Source of the DNA: Paenibacillus sp. Root52
Lineage (GTDB): Bacteria; Bacillota; Bacilli; Paenibacillales; Paenibacillaceae
DNA length: 64,000 bases
Reading direction: 5' to 3'
NCBI RefSeq assembly: GCF_001426865.1
Contig: NZ_LMFO01000003.1
Span: 124,723-188,722 of the forward strand
Each line of letters opens with the position of its first letter. Position 1 is the first letter of the stretch. Below, piece after piece: positions 8,463 through 17,296 of this stretch. The position numbers and the translations under genes were made by a program. The notes beneath the pieces are model-generated. The model was not told the origin of the DNA. It saw nothing but the letters and a program-made list of their open reading frames with translations, and did no database searches.

Positions 8463-9605
8463 CTATTCCGTTTTTTTGTTCCGGCCAGCCATTTGCTGCC
8501 ATACCGTACCGGCTGCCTGTTCACCTGATTCAATGCGTTCCAAGGCCATCTTCGCTTGCAGGCTTACTTCGAATTCGGGATCTTCAGCAGCTAGGCGTAG
8601 AGCTTCTTCCGCTTCTTCCGTCCCAACTTCATAGAGGAAACGGGCTGCACGCCAGCGTACAAGCTTGCTGTTATCAGTTAACGTGGCTGTCATAGCCGCA
8701 GTTGCAGCCGGATCTCCGATATCAGATAGGGTATCTCCTGCGGTACGACGTACAGCAGGTGAGCTATCTTGTAGTGCTTCATATAACAGCTCCATGGCTT
8801 CTGGTGTGCGAATGTCACCGAGATATACAACAGCTAATCTCCGTATTTGCATTTTCTCATCCTTAAGCGCATGAGCTACCAGTGGCAATCGCTCTGGTGT
8901 GGGCTCCATACCGTCGAACGCTGCGTAGCGTACATTCCAGTCTGTGCTGTTTAGAGCTTCTTCAAGCTCAGCACCTTCGAGCTGGCGGCGACGTTCCACA
9001 AATTCTTCGGCATTGGTACCGTGCGCAATGGCTTGCTGGATCACTTGATTCAATCGGTCAGCAGGATACGCAGCTTCAAGCTCCTGTTCTACTTCGCGAG
9101 CGATATCTGGAAGTTCACCGTAACGAACACCGTAGTCTTTTAGCTTCCGTTCTTTGATCAGCGTAGCACTGGCGACTTCAGTAACGGCTTTGACAAACCG
9201 ATCTGAGAGTCCGACACGTTCTTCTTTTGCACCTGCTTTTACCCGAATCTGCATAGGCACACCTCGGAAGAATTGTACGAATACTTGTGCTTCACCAAAA
9301 TGTTCGCCGGAATGATCTTCACCGTCAATCCAATCCAAATCTAGACCCTGTTGTCCTAGGCGGCTCTGAACTTCACCAAGGATAACTGACCAGTCTGCAT
9401 TCCCTTTACGATCCAAAGCTACGAAGTCGGTGGTGTGAAATACACTTTTTACACCAGGGATGTGAAGCATTTGGCGAATAAAGGCTGGGGCAGAGCGCTC
9501 ATTGTCCAGCGTATATGTTTTGCGGATTCCGTCTTCCAGACGTTCATCCAGATGCAACATCATCGTATTAGGACTGGGTGTTGGTTCAATGGAAACAATA
9601 TTCAT
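8463..9605 (-). CDS. Conserved virulence factor C (CvfC/YpgR)-like protein: Nfu-N domain plus HEAT repeats
   Basis: With ATG at 9605 (GGAGG ten bases upstream) the protein has 380 residues; longer frames to 9665 lack a better site. Residues 1-85 match the N-terminal domain of Nfu scaffold proteins (IEPTPSPNTMMLHLD), but no CxxC iron-sulfur-binding C-domain follows. A central virulence-factor-type domain precedes four or so HEAT repeats at about residues 230-370 (ALKDEKMQIRRLAVVYLGDI, LQDSSPAVRRTAGDTLSDI). The layout is that of B. subtilis YpgR and staphylococcal CvfC. Its biochemical role is not known; the HEAT part suggests a protein-binding scaffold. Cytoplasmic, apparently monocistronic. 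Confidence 0.8.
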   Translation of the reverse strand: MNIVSIEPTPSPNTMMLHLDERLEDGIRKTYTLDNERSAPAFIRQMLHIPGVKSVFHTTDFVALDRKGNADWSVILGEVQSRLGQQGLDLDWIDGEDHSGEHFGEAQVFVQFFRGVPMQIRVKAGAKEERVGLSDRFVKAVTEVASATLIKERKLKDYGVRYGELPDIAREVEQELEAAYPADRLNQVIQQAIAHGTNAEEFVERRRQLEGAELEEALNSTDWNVRYAAFDGMEPTPERLPLVAHALKDEKMQIRRLAVVYLGDIRTPEAMELLYEALQDSSPAVRRTAGDTLSDIGDPAATAAMTATLTDNSKLVRWRAARFLYEVGTEEAEEALRLAAEDPEFEVSLQAKMALERIESGEQAAGTVWQQMAGRNKKTE

Positions 9606-9839
9606 CGATTCATAACCTCCTATATTACCAGATCTTCTCTTAGATTCCCGTGAAGTAAAGCACACGGGTACTTCTCTATTTTACATGAATGTGTCTAAAC
9701 TGCGAAATCAACGCTAATGCGCCAAATGTATATTGTAAAGAAGTGCGAAGATTGTTAACACTTCTTTCATGTTCACGCACAAACATTTTTAAATGAAAAA
9801 GCTCACAATAGAAGTAATGAAATTACTGGAGGTAACATT

Positions 9840-10268
9840 ATGGAGCCCATTACTGTTCTTTCGGATGGAAGCCGTAGCATTGCATATGACGAGATGATTC
9901 CAAGGTTGCGACAATGGATCGTCGAAGAGACATGCGAACGAGAACACGAAGGAATAATGAAAGAGCGGAGCGGATGGGAGAAGTCCCGTTATTGTATCGT
10001 GGATTATAAGGACGCCTCCTGTGCAATATCCGCAGCTAATGCGATTCGGGCGTTTATGCCTCAGATTCCATTGCTTGTCATTACTGATTTCCATTCACTT
10101 ATTCGCAAACGACATTTGCAGCAAATTTCGGGTTCAGGGGAAGTTAAACTTAGCTTGTGGCACCCTGGACAATTAGATCAGTGGTTATCCGAGATTCAGC
10201 GCTGGCTTCAAACTTCTCCGCAGGACAATAAAAACGCCATTCCTTCCACCATGTCCATTCGATCATGA
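9840..10268 (+). CDS. Hypothetical protein, possible degenerate receiver-like domain
   Basis: A 142-residue cytoplasmic protein with a textbook GGAGG site nine bases before ATG. I do not recognise a family with confidence. The middle (CIVDYKDASCAISAANAIRAFMPQIPLLVIT) has the strand-helix-strand rhythm of a CheY-like receiver, with D at the phosphoacceptor-like position, but the acidic pocket at the N-terminus is missing. It points toward the response regulator gene on the other strand, and only 54 bases separate the two stop codons, with no clear terminator between. A role as an inactive receiver or partner of the neighbouring two-component system is a guess. Confidence 0.55.
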   Translation: MEPITVLSDGSRSIAYDEMIPRLRQWIVEETCEREHEGIMKERSGWEKSRYCIVDYKDASCAISAANAIRAFMPQIPLLVITDFHSLIRKRHLQQISGSGEVKLSLWHPGQLDQWLSEIQRWLQTSPQDNKNAIPSTMSIRS

Positions 10269-10322
10269 CAGGGGAAGTAATGGCTATGTATTTAAGTGAT
10301 GATTCAAGCAATTATAGTAAAG

Positions 10323-11018
10323 CTAGATGACATATTTATAGCCTGTTCCCCAAACCGTTTTGATAAAGCGGGGATTTTTGGGATCGGGTTCAATCTTTTT
10401 ACGCAAGCTGGATATGTGTACATCAATGGTACGATCCAGATACGCCCGTTCTGAGCCTTTGATGCGATCCATAAGCTCATTACGTGTAAATACTTTGCCG
10501 GGATTACCGTATAATTCTTTCATAATTTCAAACTCAATATGGGTAACCTCGATTTCTTGTCCATCCACAAAAAGGGTTCGTCTATATTCATTCACGCTCA
10601 CATGTCCGGCCACATCGGTCGGTTTTTCCTCTTGGAGCGGTTTGTCGGAATAGGTAATGGCTGATCTGCGCAATAGAGCCTTAATTCGAGCATCGAGCTC
10701 TTTCAGGCTGAAGGGTTTACATAGGAAATCATCCGCACCATTATGTAATGCTCGAAGTCGATCATTTAACATTGTGCTTGCAGAGATCATAAGAATAGGC
10801 ACTGTTGATTGCTGGCGAAACGCATCTACAAGATCATTGCCATCCGTTTCAGGCAACATAAGATCAGTCACCACAATGTCTGGTTGAAACTGAGGGAACA
10901 GCAGTAGAGCGTCCTTTGCATGATGAACCCGTTCAGTTATGTACCCCTCCTCCTCAAGAAAGAAAGCGATCATGTCCGCGAGATTTTTCTCATCCTCTAT
11001 AAGAAGTACTTTGATCAT
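10323..11018 (-). CDS. OmpR/PhoB-family response regulator
   Basis: A 231-residue regulator: receiver at residues 1-118 with acidic pair E8/D9, phosphoacceptor D52 in VVTDLMLPETDG and K in CKPFS; then a winged-helix DNA-binding domain at 135-230 (EFEIMKEL, RAYLDRTIDVHISSLRKKIE, FIKTVWGTGYKYV). ATG at 11018 has AGGAG ten bases upstream; the GTG at 11027 would sit on the ribosome site and is unlikely. It is divergent from the large PAS histidine kinase at 11449, with 430 bases between, so the two probably form a pair. The signal and targets are unknown. Confidence 0.88.
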   Translation of the reverse strand: MIKVLLIEDEKNLADMIAFFLEEEGYITERVHHAKDALLLFPQFQPDIVVTDLMLPETDGNDLVDAFRQQSTVPILMISASTMLNDRLRALHNGADDFLCKPFSLKELDARIKALLRRSAITYSDKPLQEEKPTDVAGHVSVNEYRRTLFVDGQEIEVTHIEFEIMKELYGNPGKVFTRNELMDRIKGSERAYLDRTIDVHISSLRKKIEPDPKNPRFIKTVWGTGYKYVI

Positions 11019-11448
11019 TGAGGTCACACTCCTGGGTGAATTGAATTTGTTAAGAAATTACGAAGTTCGCACTGAAATATTGTTAGAAATACTGCAAAAA
11101 TTTTAATGGTTTTATTCCAAAATATAGGGTGAATGAATCTATTTCATAACGTACTAAACAATGAATTTGGGTAACTAGTCCTGATTTTTTGAAGCAGCTT
11201 AAGATATTGTGAGATGAATTCATGTATGTATAAAAACAATTGCTGTAGCCAAACTTCACTATTCTATCATGAGTGTAATACGCTTGGCGACCATTCAATA
11301 ATTGCCAAAGAGATAACATGACCTAACTACAGTATAATAGATCAGGAGCGATTTAGGGGGAAAAGTGTCGTTATTTACCCTTATTTATGGGAGGAACTAA
11401 GTTTGCCATTTAAAATACATAAGAGAAATAGCAAAGGGAAATGTGCTG
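11019..11448. other. Divergent control region between response regulator and histidine kinase
   Basis: About 430 bases of AT-rich sequence without a convincing gene. On the plus strand TATAAT at 11333-11338 is a likely -10 for the kinase, without a good -35. A short frame TTG 11403 to TAA 11456 (17 codons), behind GGGAGG, overlaps the kinase start. The open frame on the minus strand at 11083-11319 lacks a ribosome site and looks random. Confidence 0.4.
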
Positions 11449-14301
11449 ATGGCTAATCTCAAGGCAAGACAGATGTTGGAATGGGTCATATTGAAACTAC
11501 GTGTTCCTTGGATTGGAACAGCAATCCTTATTCTGCTTGGTACTATAAGCAGTTTGTTTCCAGTGACATTATTTTGTGGTGTAAATTTGGTACTGGTAAG
11601 TGCAGCCGTGTTAGTTGCTTTGCGGTTACATGGTGCTATTTATGGATTTGTGGCCATGACCATCATTCTTATCCTCAAACTTTTGTTAACAGAATTTGAG
11701 CCTGAAACGATGGTTATCGCCATGCTGCGTTATATTGAACTCATATGGATGTTAGCGTGGCAGATTCGTTGGAAGAATGGAAGTATCATTAAAGCCAACA
11801 CTGTATTTTGGGTAGTGATGTTGTTACCAATCACAACGTATGGCTACTTCATTCAGGGTATGAGTCTAGAAGATGTGAAGTATACGTATATGCATATTGC
11901 TGTCATTAGCATGGTGAATGCATTAATTGCGGGCATTGTGGTGGATTTTTGGATTACAACAGGTGAGGATAAGGCGAAGAGAACCGGCACGATTCCACTA
12001 TCTCGCATTGCGTTCAAATATGTGGTGGCATTTGTAGTAATCGTGTCTCTAGCTTTATTATCGGCCGATAGCCGTAGGCAACTCGATCAGATTAATGATG
12101 CCATTCGTGCGAATATGGAGCATGCCGCTACGGCAGTTATTCAGGATCTGAACAGTGGATATGTAACGGCGGATAATATGGCTCAAAATATGGAGCGGTA
12201 CCATCATCTATTGGGTGTGAATGTTATTCTGCTTCGTGCAGGCGACGGAAAGGTGGTAGCTTCGGGGTTAGGTAATCTGAAGACGGGGGATGTACTGGAT
12301 TTGAAGCAGTATCGACTGATCCAGACGGGAGACAATGATCTTCTAGTCCATTCTGGTGAATCACATCAGCGGAATATACTTAGTTTCTGGAAACAGATTT
12401 CGTTCATCTATGAAGCAGATCCAATACCAAGTCTCCCTTATCGGGTCATCATCGAAACAAGCGCTGAAAATTATTATAATCGCATTGAAACGGTCTACCT
12501 GACCACGCTTCAAAGCCTGTTTATTATTATCGTCACTTCCATGTTGGTAGCTGCCCCGCTCAGTCGCAAGGTGGTAAGTCCTATGCAACGGCTTACTCGT
12601 GTGACAGGCTCTCTACCAAGGCTATTATTCCGTAATAATGGCAAGATGGAGTGGCCGACAAGTCACGTTACAGAAGTGCAGATCCTGATTGGTAATTTGC
12701 GTAAGATGGCTGATGTGCTTATTGAACAATTCGAACAGATTCGCCAAGACAAATTAACGCTCGAGGATCGAGTCAGGGAAAGAACCAAAGAGCTGAAGAA
12801 TAGTGAAGAGATTAAACGCGCCATTATTGATTCTTCCATTGATGCCATTATCGCTGTGGACTCGAATGGACTTATTATAGAATTCAACCCTGAAGCTGAG
12901 AGAATGTTCGGTTTAACGCGGGAAGAGGTCATTCTGCAAACGGATGCCCCGTCTCTATTCCAAGGCGCAAGCTGTGTTGAGATCAAAAAAATGCTTGAGC
13001 AATACGAATATAAGCAGGGCAAGCGATATACCATCGTGGATGAAATTTCTGGTATTCGCCGAAACGGCGCGTTATTTCCGATTGAGTACAAGATTGTGGA
13101 GATTCGTCTAGGCAACAATGAGTCGTTATACAACCTCTTTATTAAGGATATTACTGAACGAACGAGAGCCGAAGAAGAACGGGTACGGCATGCACTTGCT
13201 CTAGAGCAGTTAAATGCTGAGTTATATCATGAGAAGAATGCAATTCAGGAGCAGCGGGACATTAGTGAGCATTTTATCGAATCTGTCCGTGAAGGGCTGG
13301 TCATGTCTGACCGTTCAGGAACGATTACCATCGTGAACAGACGGATAGAAGAGATGTTTAGCTTAGGGAACTTCCTGGGCAAGTCGATTGAAAATTTTGC
13401 TCAAGCAATTGACCAGATCGTCTTAACCGATGATTTTAATCTGACAGAGCAAACCCATGCCTTTCTGAACGGAGAACGTTCCTTTGTGGAGACCGAGTTC
13501 TGGTTTAATGATGTGAGAAAAAGTGTATTTTCTCTATATATTAAGCAGGTGGATGTGCCGGGCAAAAAACATGGATTTCTGCTGGTGTTCCGGGATCGAA
13601 CACAGGAAGAACATCTGAATCGAATGAAGAATGAACTGATTAGTGTCGTATCCCATGAGTTGCGTACACCGGTAGCCACCATTATGGGGTATGTGGAGTT
13701 AATGATGATGTATGATCTGCCGGCATCCCAGCGTCAAGAGTTTATGGAGACGATCTCGGCGGAGGGAGCAAGGCTCAGCAGCTTACTAGATGATGTCCTG
13801 GATATCCAGCGTCTGGATAACGAAGGTTTAACCTATCACAAAACGTATGTGCCACTACTGGAATTGGTGGAGGGTGTCGCCGAGCAATGGAACATGAAGT
13901 CGGTTCAGCGTATTGAGGTTCATGCGTTTAATGGTGATTTCTTTGCTTATGCGGATCAGAATCGAATGGTACAGGTATTGCACAATCTGATAGGCAATGC
14001 AGTCAAATATTCTCCAGGCACCGATCGCATTGATATAACACTGTGGGAAGAAGAGGAATGGTTGTGTATTGATGTACGTGATTACGGCATTGGTATCGCG
14101 GAGAATGTGAAGGATCTGCTCTTTACGAAGTTTTACCGTGTAGATAACTCGGATCATCGCCAGATTGGTGGAACCGGCATTGGACTATACATCTCCCGTA
14201 AAATTGTAGAGGATCATGAAGGTACAATTGGCTTCATCTCTGCCCCAGGCAAGGGAAGTACGTTTAAGATTAGGTTGCCTAAACAGAATGAACTCTTGTA
14301 A
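11449..14301 (+). CDS. Multi-PAS membrane sensor histidine kinase
   Basis: A 950-residue kinase from ATG 11449 (AAAGGG ten bases upstream; GTG 11443 is the alternative). Several hydrophobic helices fill the first 200 residues, then an extracytoplasmic loop of about 150 residues, another helix near 350-370 and a HAMP-like linker. A short coiled coil leads to two PAS domains (about 460-580 and 605-720), then HisKA with the phosphoacceptor in SVVSHELRTPVATI (H736 in this numbering) and an HATPase_c domain with N-box NLIGNAVKYSP, DYGIGI and GGTGIGLYISR. All catalytic boxes are intact. It is divergent from the OmpR-type regulator at 10323 and ends in a terminator at 14368. Confidence 0.88.
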   Translation: MANLKARQMLEWVILKLRVPWIGTAILILLGTISSLFPVTLFCGVNLVLVSAAVLVALRLHGAIYGFVAMTIILILKLLLTEFEPETMVIAMLRYIELIWMLAWQIRWKNGSIIKANTVFWVVMLLPITTYGYFIQGMSLEDVKYTYMHIAVISMVNALIAGIVVDFWITTGEDKAKRTGTIPLSRIAFKYVVAFVVIVSLALLSADSRRQLDQINDAIRANMEHAATAVIQDLNSGYVTADNMAQNMERYHHLLGVNVILLRAGDGKVVASGLGNLKTGDVLDLKQYRLIQTGDNDLLVHSGESHQRNILSFWKQISFIYEADPIPSLPYRVIIETSAENYYNRIETVYLTTLQSLFIIIVTSMLVAAPLSRKVVSPMQRLTRVTGSLPRLLFRNNGKMEWPTSHVTEVQILIGNLRKMADVLIEQFEQIRQDKLTLEDRVRERTKELKNSEEIKRAIIDSSIDAIIAVDSNGLIIEFNPEAERMFGLTREEVILQTDAPSLFQGASCVEIKKMLEQYEYKQGKRYTIVDEISGIRRNGALFPIEYKIVEIRLGNNESLYNLFIKDITERTRAEEERVRHALALEQLNAELYHEKNAIQEQRDISEHFIESVREGLVMSDRSGTITIVNRRIEEMFSLGNFLGKSIENFAQAIDQIVLTDDFNLTEQTHAFLNGERSFVETEFWFNDVRKSVFSLYIKQVDVPGKKHGFLLVFRDRTQEEHLNRMKNELISVVSHELRTPVATIMGYVELMMMYDLPASQRQEFMETISAEGARLSSLLDDVLDIQRLDNEGLTYHKTYVPLLELVEGVAEQWNMKSVQRIEVHAFNGDFFAYADQNRMVQVLHNLIGNAVKYSPGTDRIDITLWEEEEWLCIDVRDYGIGIAENVKDLLFTKFYRVDNSDHRQIGGTGIGLYISRKIVEDHEGTIGFISAPGKGSTFKIRLPKQNELL

Positions 14302-14367
14302 TAAGTGATCTTAGGAATTCAGTTACCATACTAAAAAGCCATTATTTAATTTTATTGTCCATAATAA

Positions 14368-14420
14368 AGTCTTTACCTTCACATTGCGCCTCGGCGTACT
14401 GCGAAGGTAAAGGCTTTTTT
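14368..14420 (+). terminator. Terminator after the histidine kinase
   Basis: AGTCTTTACCTTC pairs with GAAGGTAAAGGCT across a loop holding a GCGCC/GGCG minihairpin; TTTTTT follows. Confidence 0.8.
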
Positions 14421-14517
14421 GGTATTTTACATTTTTCGGGATAAAAAAAGATGAACTTTTGCAAACTGTCTATAGAGCCAATTTTTGCAATTCGTGAATA
14501 AGGAGGATGGCTGGGAT

Positions 14518-14622
14518 ATGTTTCGTAAACAGGAGAAAACGCTCATCATCGTCTGTCTGGTAGCAGCCGTTGTGGTGTTATATGCCGTTGTGAAAAGTAT
14601 CATTCGCATCATGAGCTATTGA
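14518..14622 (+). CDS. Short single-pass membrane peptide upstream of cydA
   Basis: A 34-residue frame with AAGGAGG upstream (spacing about 11 to ATG). It starts MFRKQEKT, continues with one hydrophobic helix of about 18 residues (LIIVCLVAAVVVLYAVV) and ends with a basic tail. The topology is that of small membrane proteins. It lies 73 bases before cydA, after the upstream terminator, so it may be the first cistron of the cyd transcript. I do not recognise a family, and a chance frame cannot be excluded. Confidence 0.5.
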   Translation: MFRKQEKTLIIVCLVAAVVVLYAVVKSIIRIMSY

Positions 14623-14695
14623 GAAGGGCTTCCCTCATGTCTGTAGCCGAAAGCTTAGTAATACATACTGACTATGCTGAAGAGGAGTGTCACCC

Positions 14696-16042
14696 ATGTC
14701 TTCGATGGACCCAGTTCTATTAAGTCGTATTTTGACTGGTCTTACTCTGTTTGTTCACATCATTTTTGCATCAATCGGTGTTGGCGTTCCGCTAATGATT
14801 GCTCTGGCAGAATGGCGCGGATTGCGCACAAATGATATTCATTACACATTGCTAGCACGGAGATGGGCGCGAGGTTTCGTCATCACCGTGGCCGTTGGTG
14901 TAGTAACCGGTACATCCATCGGGTTGCAACTCAGCTTGCTCTGGCCGATGTTCATGCGTGTTGCAGGTCAAGCGATTGCGCTGCCACTTTTTATGGAGAC
15001 ATTTGCTTTCTTCATCGAGGCGATCTTTCTGGGGATCTATCTGTATACGTGGGATCGGTTTAAAAAGAAATATACCCATATGCTGTTGCTCATTCCAGTT
15101 GCCCTAGGATCATCGGCATCGGCCATATTTATCACAACCGTTAACTCATTTATGAATCAGCCTCAGGGATTTACACTTGTGAACGGCATTATGAAGGATA
15201 TTCACCCCATTGCAGCGATGCTTAATCCGGCTACGCCGACCAAAGTATCTCATGTACTGGCTTCCTCTTATACGCTGAGTGCAGGTGTGCTTGCCGGAAT
15301 AGCGGCATTCAGTTTGCTTCGGGGACGAGATCACGTGTATTACAAAAAGGCGCTTAAACTAACGACAGTGTGCGCGCTCGTATTTGCGGTAAGTACCGTC
15401 ATGATTGGAGACTCTTCTGGGAAGTTCTTAGCCAAGTACCAGCCAGAGAAGCTGGCGGCGGCCGAATGGCATTTCAAGACGATGACCAAGGCACCGTTAG
15501 TCTACGGCGGGATCTTGGATGAAAACAACGAGGTGAAGTATGCACTAGAGATTCCGTATGCACTTAGTATTTTGGCAGGGAACCGTCCGGATACGGAAGT
15601 GAAAGGGCTGGAAGAATATCCAGCAGACCTCAGGCCGCCGTTGTCCATTCACTATATGTTCGATCTCAAGGTGACCACAGGAGTGATCATCTTATTGATC
15701 CCAGTGCTTTATGTGTTTCGTCGTTGGTTACCTGGGCGTAAGCCGTATCCGAAGTGGCTATTGTTAGGCATTGTTCTGCTGGGGCCACTCGCGATGATTG
15801 CGATAGAGCTCGGTTGGATGTTTGCGGAGGTGGGCAGACAGCCGTGGATTTTACGTGGATATATGAAAGTATCCGAGGCGGCAACCACATCTTCATCTGT
15901 CGGTTGGATGCTGGTGCTGTTCATTGTGCTATATCTGATACTCTGTTTCTCTTGTATTCGGGTGCTTAGCAAGCTATTCCGTAACAAGGAAGCAGAGAAA
16001 GAACTGGACTCACTGGGGCTTGAAGGAGGGATCGTGCATTGA
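14696..16042 (+). CDS. cydA: Cytochrome bd ubiquinol/menaquinol oxidase subunit I
   Basis: A 448-residue, nine-helix subunit. The ATG at 14696 has AGAGGAG eight bases upstream; a GTG at 14687 would lie in that site. The N-terminal helix carries the conserved heme-ligand histidine (TLFVHIIFASIGVG, H21). The GRQPW motif in EVGRQPWILRG is present. The Q-loop is of the short type seen in Firmicutes. The enzyme oxidises quinol and reduces oxygen to water without proton pumping, supporting respiration at low oxygen. It overlaps cydB by four bases and is followed by a small third subunit. No clear Rex operator was seen in the short leader. Confidence 0.93.
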   Translation: MSSMDPVLLSRILTGLTLFVHIIFASIGVGVPLMIALAEWRGLRTNDIHYTLLARRWARGFVITVAVGVVTGTSIGLQLSLLWPMFMRVAGQAIALPLFMETFAFFIEAIFLGIYLYTWDRFKKKYTHMLLLIPVALGSSASAIFITTVNSFMNQPQGFTLVNGIMKDIHPIAAMLNPATPTKVSHVLASSYTLSAGVLAGIAAFSLLRGRDHVYYKKALKLTTVCALVFAVSTVMIGDSSGKFLAKYQPEKLAAAEWHFKTMTKAPLVYGGILDENNEVKYALEIPYALSILAGNRPDTEVKGLEEYPADLRPPLSIHYMFDLKVTTGVIILLIPVLYVFRRWLPGRKPYPKWLLLGIVLLGPLAMIAIELGWMFAEVGRQPWILRGYMKVSEAATTSSSVGWMLVLFIVLYLILCFSCIRVLSKLFRNKEAEKELDSLGLEGGIVH

Positions 16043-17073
16043 GCTTTGAAATTGCAGGCATTGCCATCTTATGGACGTTCCTATTTGGGTATCTAATCGT
16101 AGCCTCCATTGATTTTGGAGCAGGCTTTTTCAGCTTTTATAGTCTGCTAACCGGTCACGAGAATAAGATTCACAACATTATTCAACGATATCTATCTCCG
16201 GTGTGGGAAGTGACGAACGTATTTCTTATCTTTTTTGTCGTCGGTCTGGTGGGGTTTTATCCCGATAGTGCCTTCTATTATGGTACGGCACTCTTAGTAC
16301 CCGGATCACTTGCGATTGTATTGCTGGCGATCCGAGGTGTGTATTACGCCTATAATACGTACGGTAATCACGGCAAGAACAGTCGGATTTACATGGCTTT
16401 ATACGGTGCGACGGGATTGCTGATTCCGGCGGTATTTTCCACCATTTTGGCTATATCCGAAGGAGGCATTATCGAGCAGGTCGGTGAGCAGGTGTTTTTT
16501 CGCTGGAGAGAGTTTCTGACGAACCCCTACACGTGGTCTGTTGTATTGCTGGCAATCGTGAGTGTGCTGTATATATCGGCGATGTTCTTGTCCTATTATG
16601 CCAAGCGGGCAGGGGATGAAATTGCTTTTGAGGTGTTGAGAGAGTACGCGCTGTTATGGAGCTTCCCCACAATATTTGCGAGTTTTCTTGCATTTTTGCA
16701 AATTAACAAACAAAATCCGCTTCACTTTGAACGGATGCTCGATATCTCCTGGATGTTTATCGCTTCATTTATTTGTTTTGTCATTGCTTTATCGTTTGTA
16801 TGGAAGCGAAAGTATTTGGGCTGGTGTTTTATTGCCGTAATGTTGCAATTTGCCTTTGCATGGTATGGATATGGTCGTTCCCATTTGCCGTACATCCTGT
16901 ACCCGTACATTAATATTTATGATAGCTTTACGAATCGAACGATGGGAATTGCACTGATTACAGCGTTCAGTCTAGGGCTGCTAGTGCTCATTCCATCGCT
17001 GGTACTGATCATGAAACTGTTTCTATTTGATGCGAACTACGTCCGTGGATATTCGGGCAAGAAGAAGGGATGA
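16039..17073 (+). CDS. cydB: Cytochrome bd oxidase subunit II
   Basis: A 344-residue membrane protein of the CydB family, starting with TTG 16039 that overlaps the cydA stop (TTGA), with GAAGGAGGG upstream, so the two are translationally coupled. It opens with a hydrophobic helix and the conserved 'SIDFGAGFFS' stretch, followed by SPVWEVTNVF, a typical CydB signature; about eight helices in total. It pairs with CydA to form the core heterodimer. The third, tiny subunit gene begins on its stop codon. Confidence 0.92.
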   Translation: MSFEIAGIAILWTFLFGYLIVASIDFGAGFFSFYSLLTGHENKIHNIIQRYLSPVWEVTNVFLIFFVVGLVGFYPDSAFYYGTALLVPGSLAIVLLAIRGVYYAYNTYGNHGKNSRIYMALYGATGLLIPAVFSTILAISEGGIIEQVGEQVFFRWREFLTNPYTWSVVLLAIVSVLYISAMFLSYYAKRAGDEIAFEVLREYALLWSFPTIFASFLAFLQINKQNPLHFERMLDISWMFIASFICFVIALSFVWKRKYLGWCFIAVMLQFAFAWYGYGRSHLPYILYPYINIYDSFTNRTMGIALITAFSLGLLVLIPSLVLIMKLFLFDANYVRGYSGKKKG

Positions 17074-17231
17074 GCTTCATGTATCTGGAAGGTGTATCCG
17101 GCATTCCGGGAATTACAGGCTTGAGTTTTTTTGAGACATTTACGATTATGTATGCTCCACCACTGATTATCGTAGCCGCGATTGCCTTTTTATTTGTCTA
17201 CTTGGCGATGTGCAAAAACCCGAAGGACTAA
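17070..17231 (+). CDS. cydS: Cytochrome bd oxidase small subunit CydS
   Basis: A 53-residue frame overlapping the cydB stop codon (ATGA); ATG at 17079 with AAGAAGGGATGAG upstream would give 50 residues. The core FETFTIMYAPPLIIVAAIAF is one membrane helix preceded by the (F)xIMYAP motif, which I recall from the structurally defined CydS of Geobacillus bd oxidase. In that enzyme CydS packs against CydA like CydX of Proteobacteria. Position directly after cydAB, the overlap and the motif together make this assignment good, although the N-terminus is longer than the Geobacillus peptide; a TTG near 17124 could give a 35-residue form. Confidence 0.82.
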   Translation: MSFMYLEGVSGIPGITGLSFFETFTIMYAPPLIIVAAIAFLFVYLAMCKNPKD

Positions 17232-17241
17232 CAGGCTGTTT

Positions 17242-17267
17242 TTTTCAAATAGGTTGATCCTGGGTTA
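17242..17267 (+). promoter_or_regulatory. Weak candidate sigma-B promoter upstream of the MBL hydrolase
   Basis: TTTTCA-N14-GGGTTA. It has the same 14-base spacer as the other candidate sigma-B sites but a T in place of the first G of the -35 box. Confidence 0.3.
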
Positions 17268-17296
17268 AAATAGTAGGAAGGGAGGAGGACCCTTTC

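Noticed and set aside
11083-11319. 78-codon frame on the minus strand in the regulator/kinase gap
   Set aside because: No ribosome binding site, AT-rich composition and a residue pattern unlike a protein; the region is better explained as promoters and leader.
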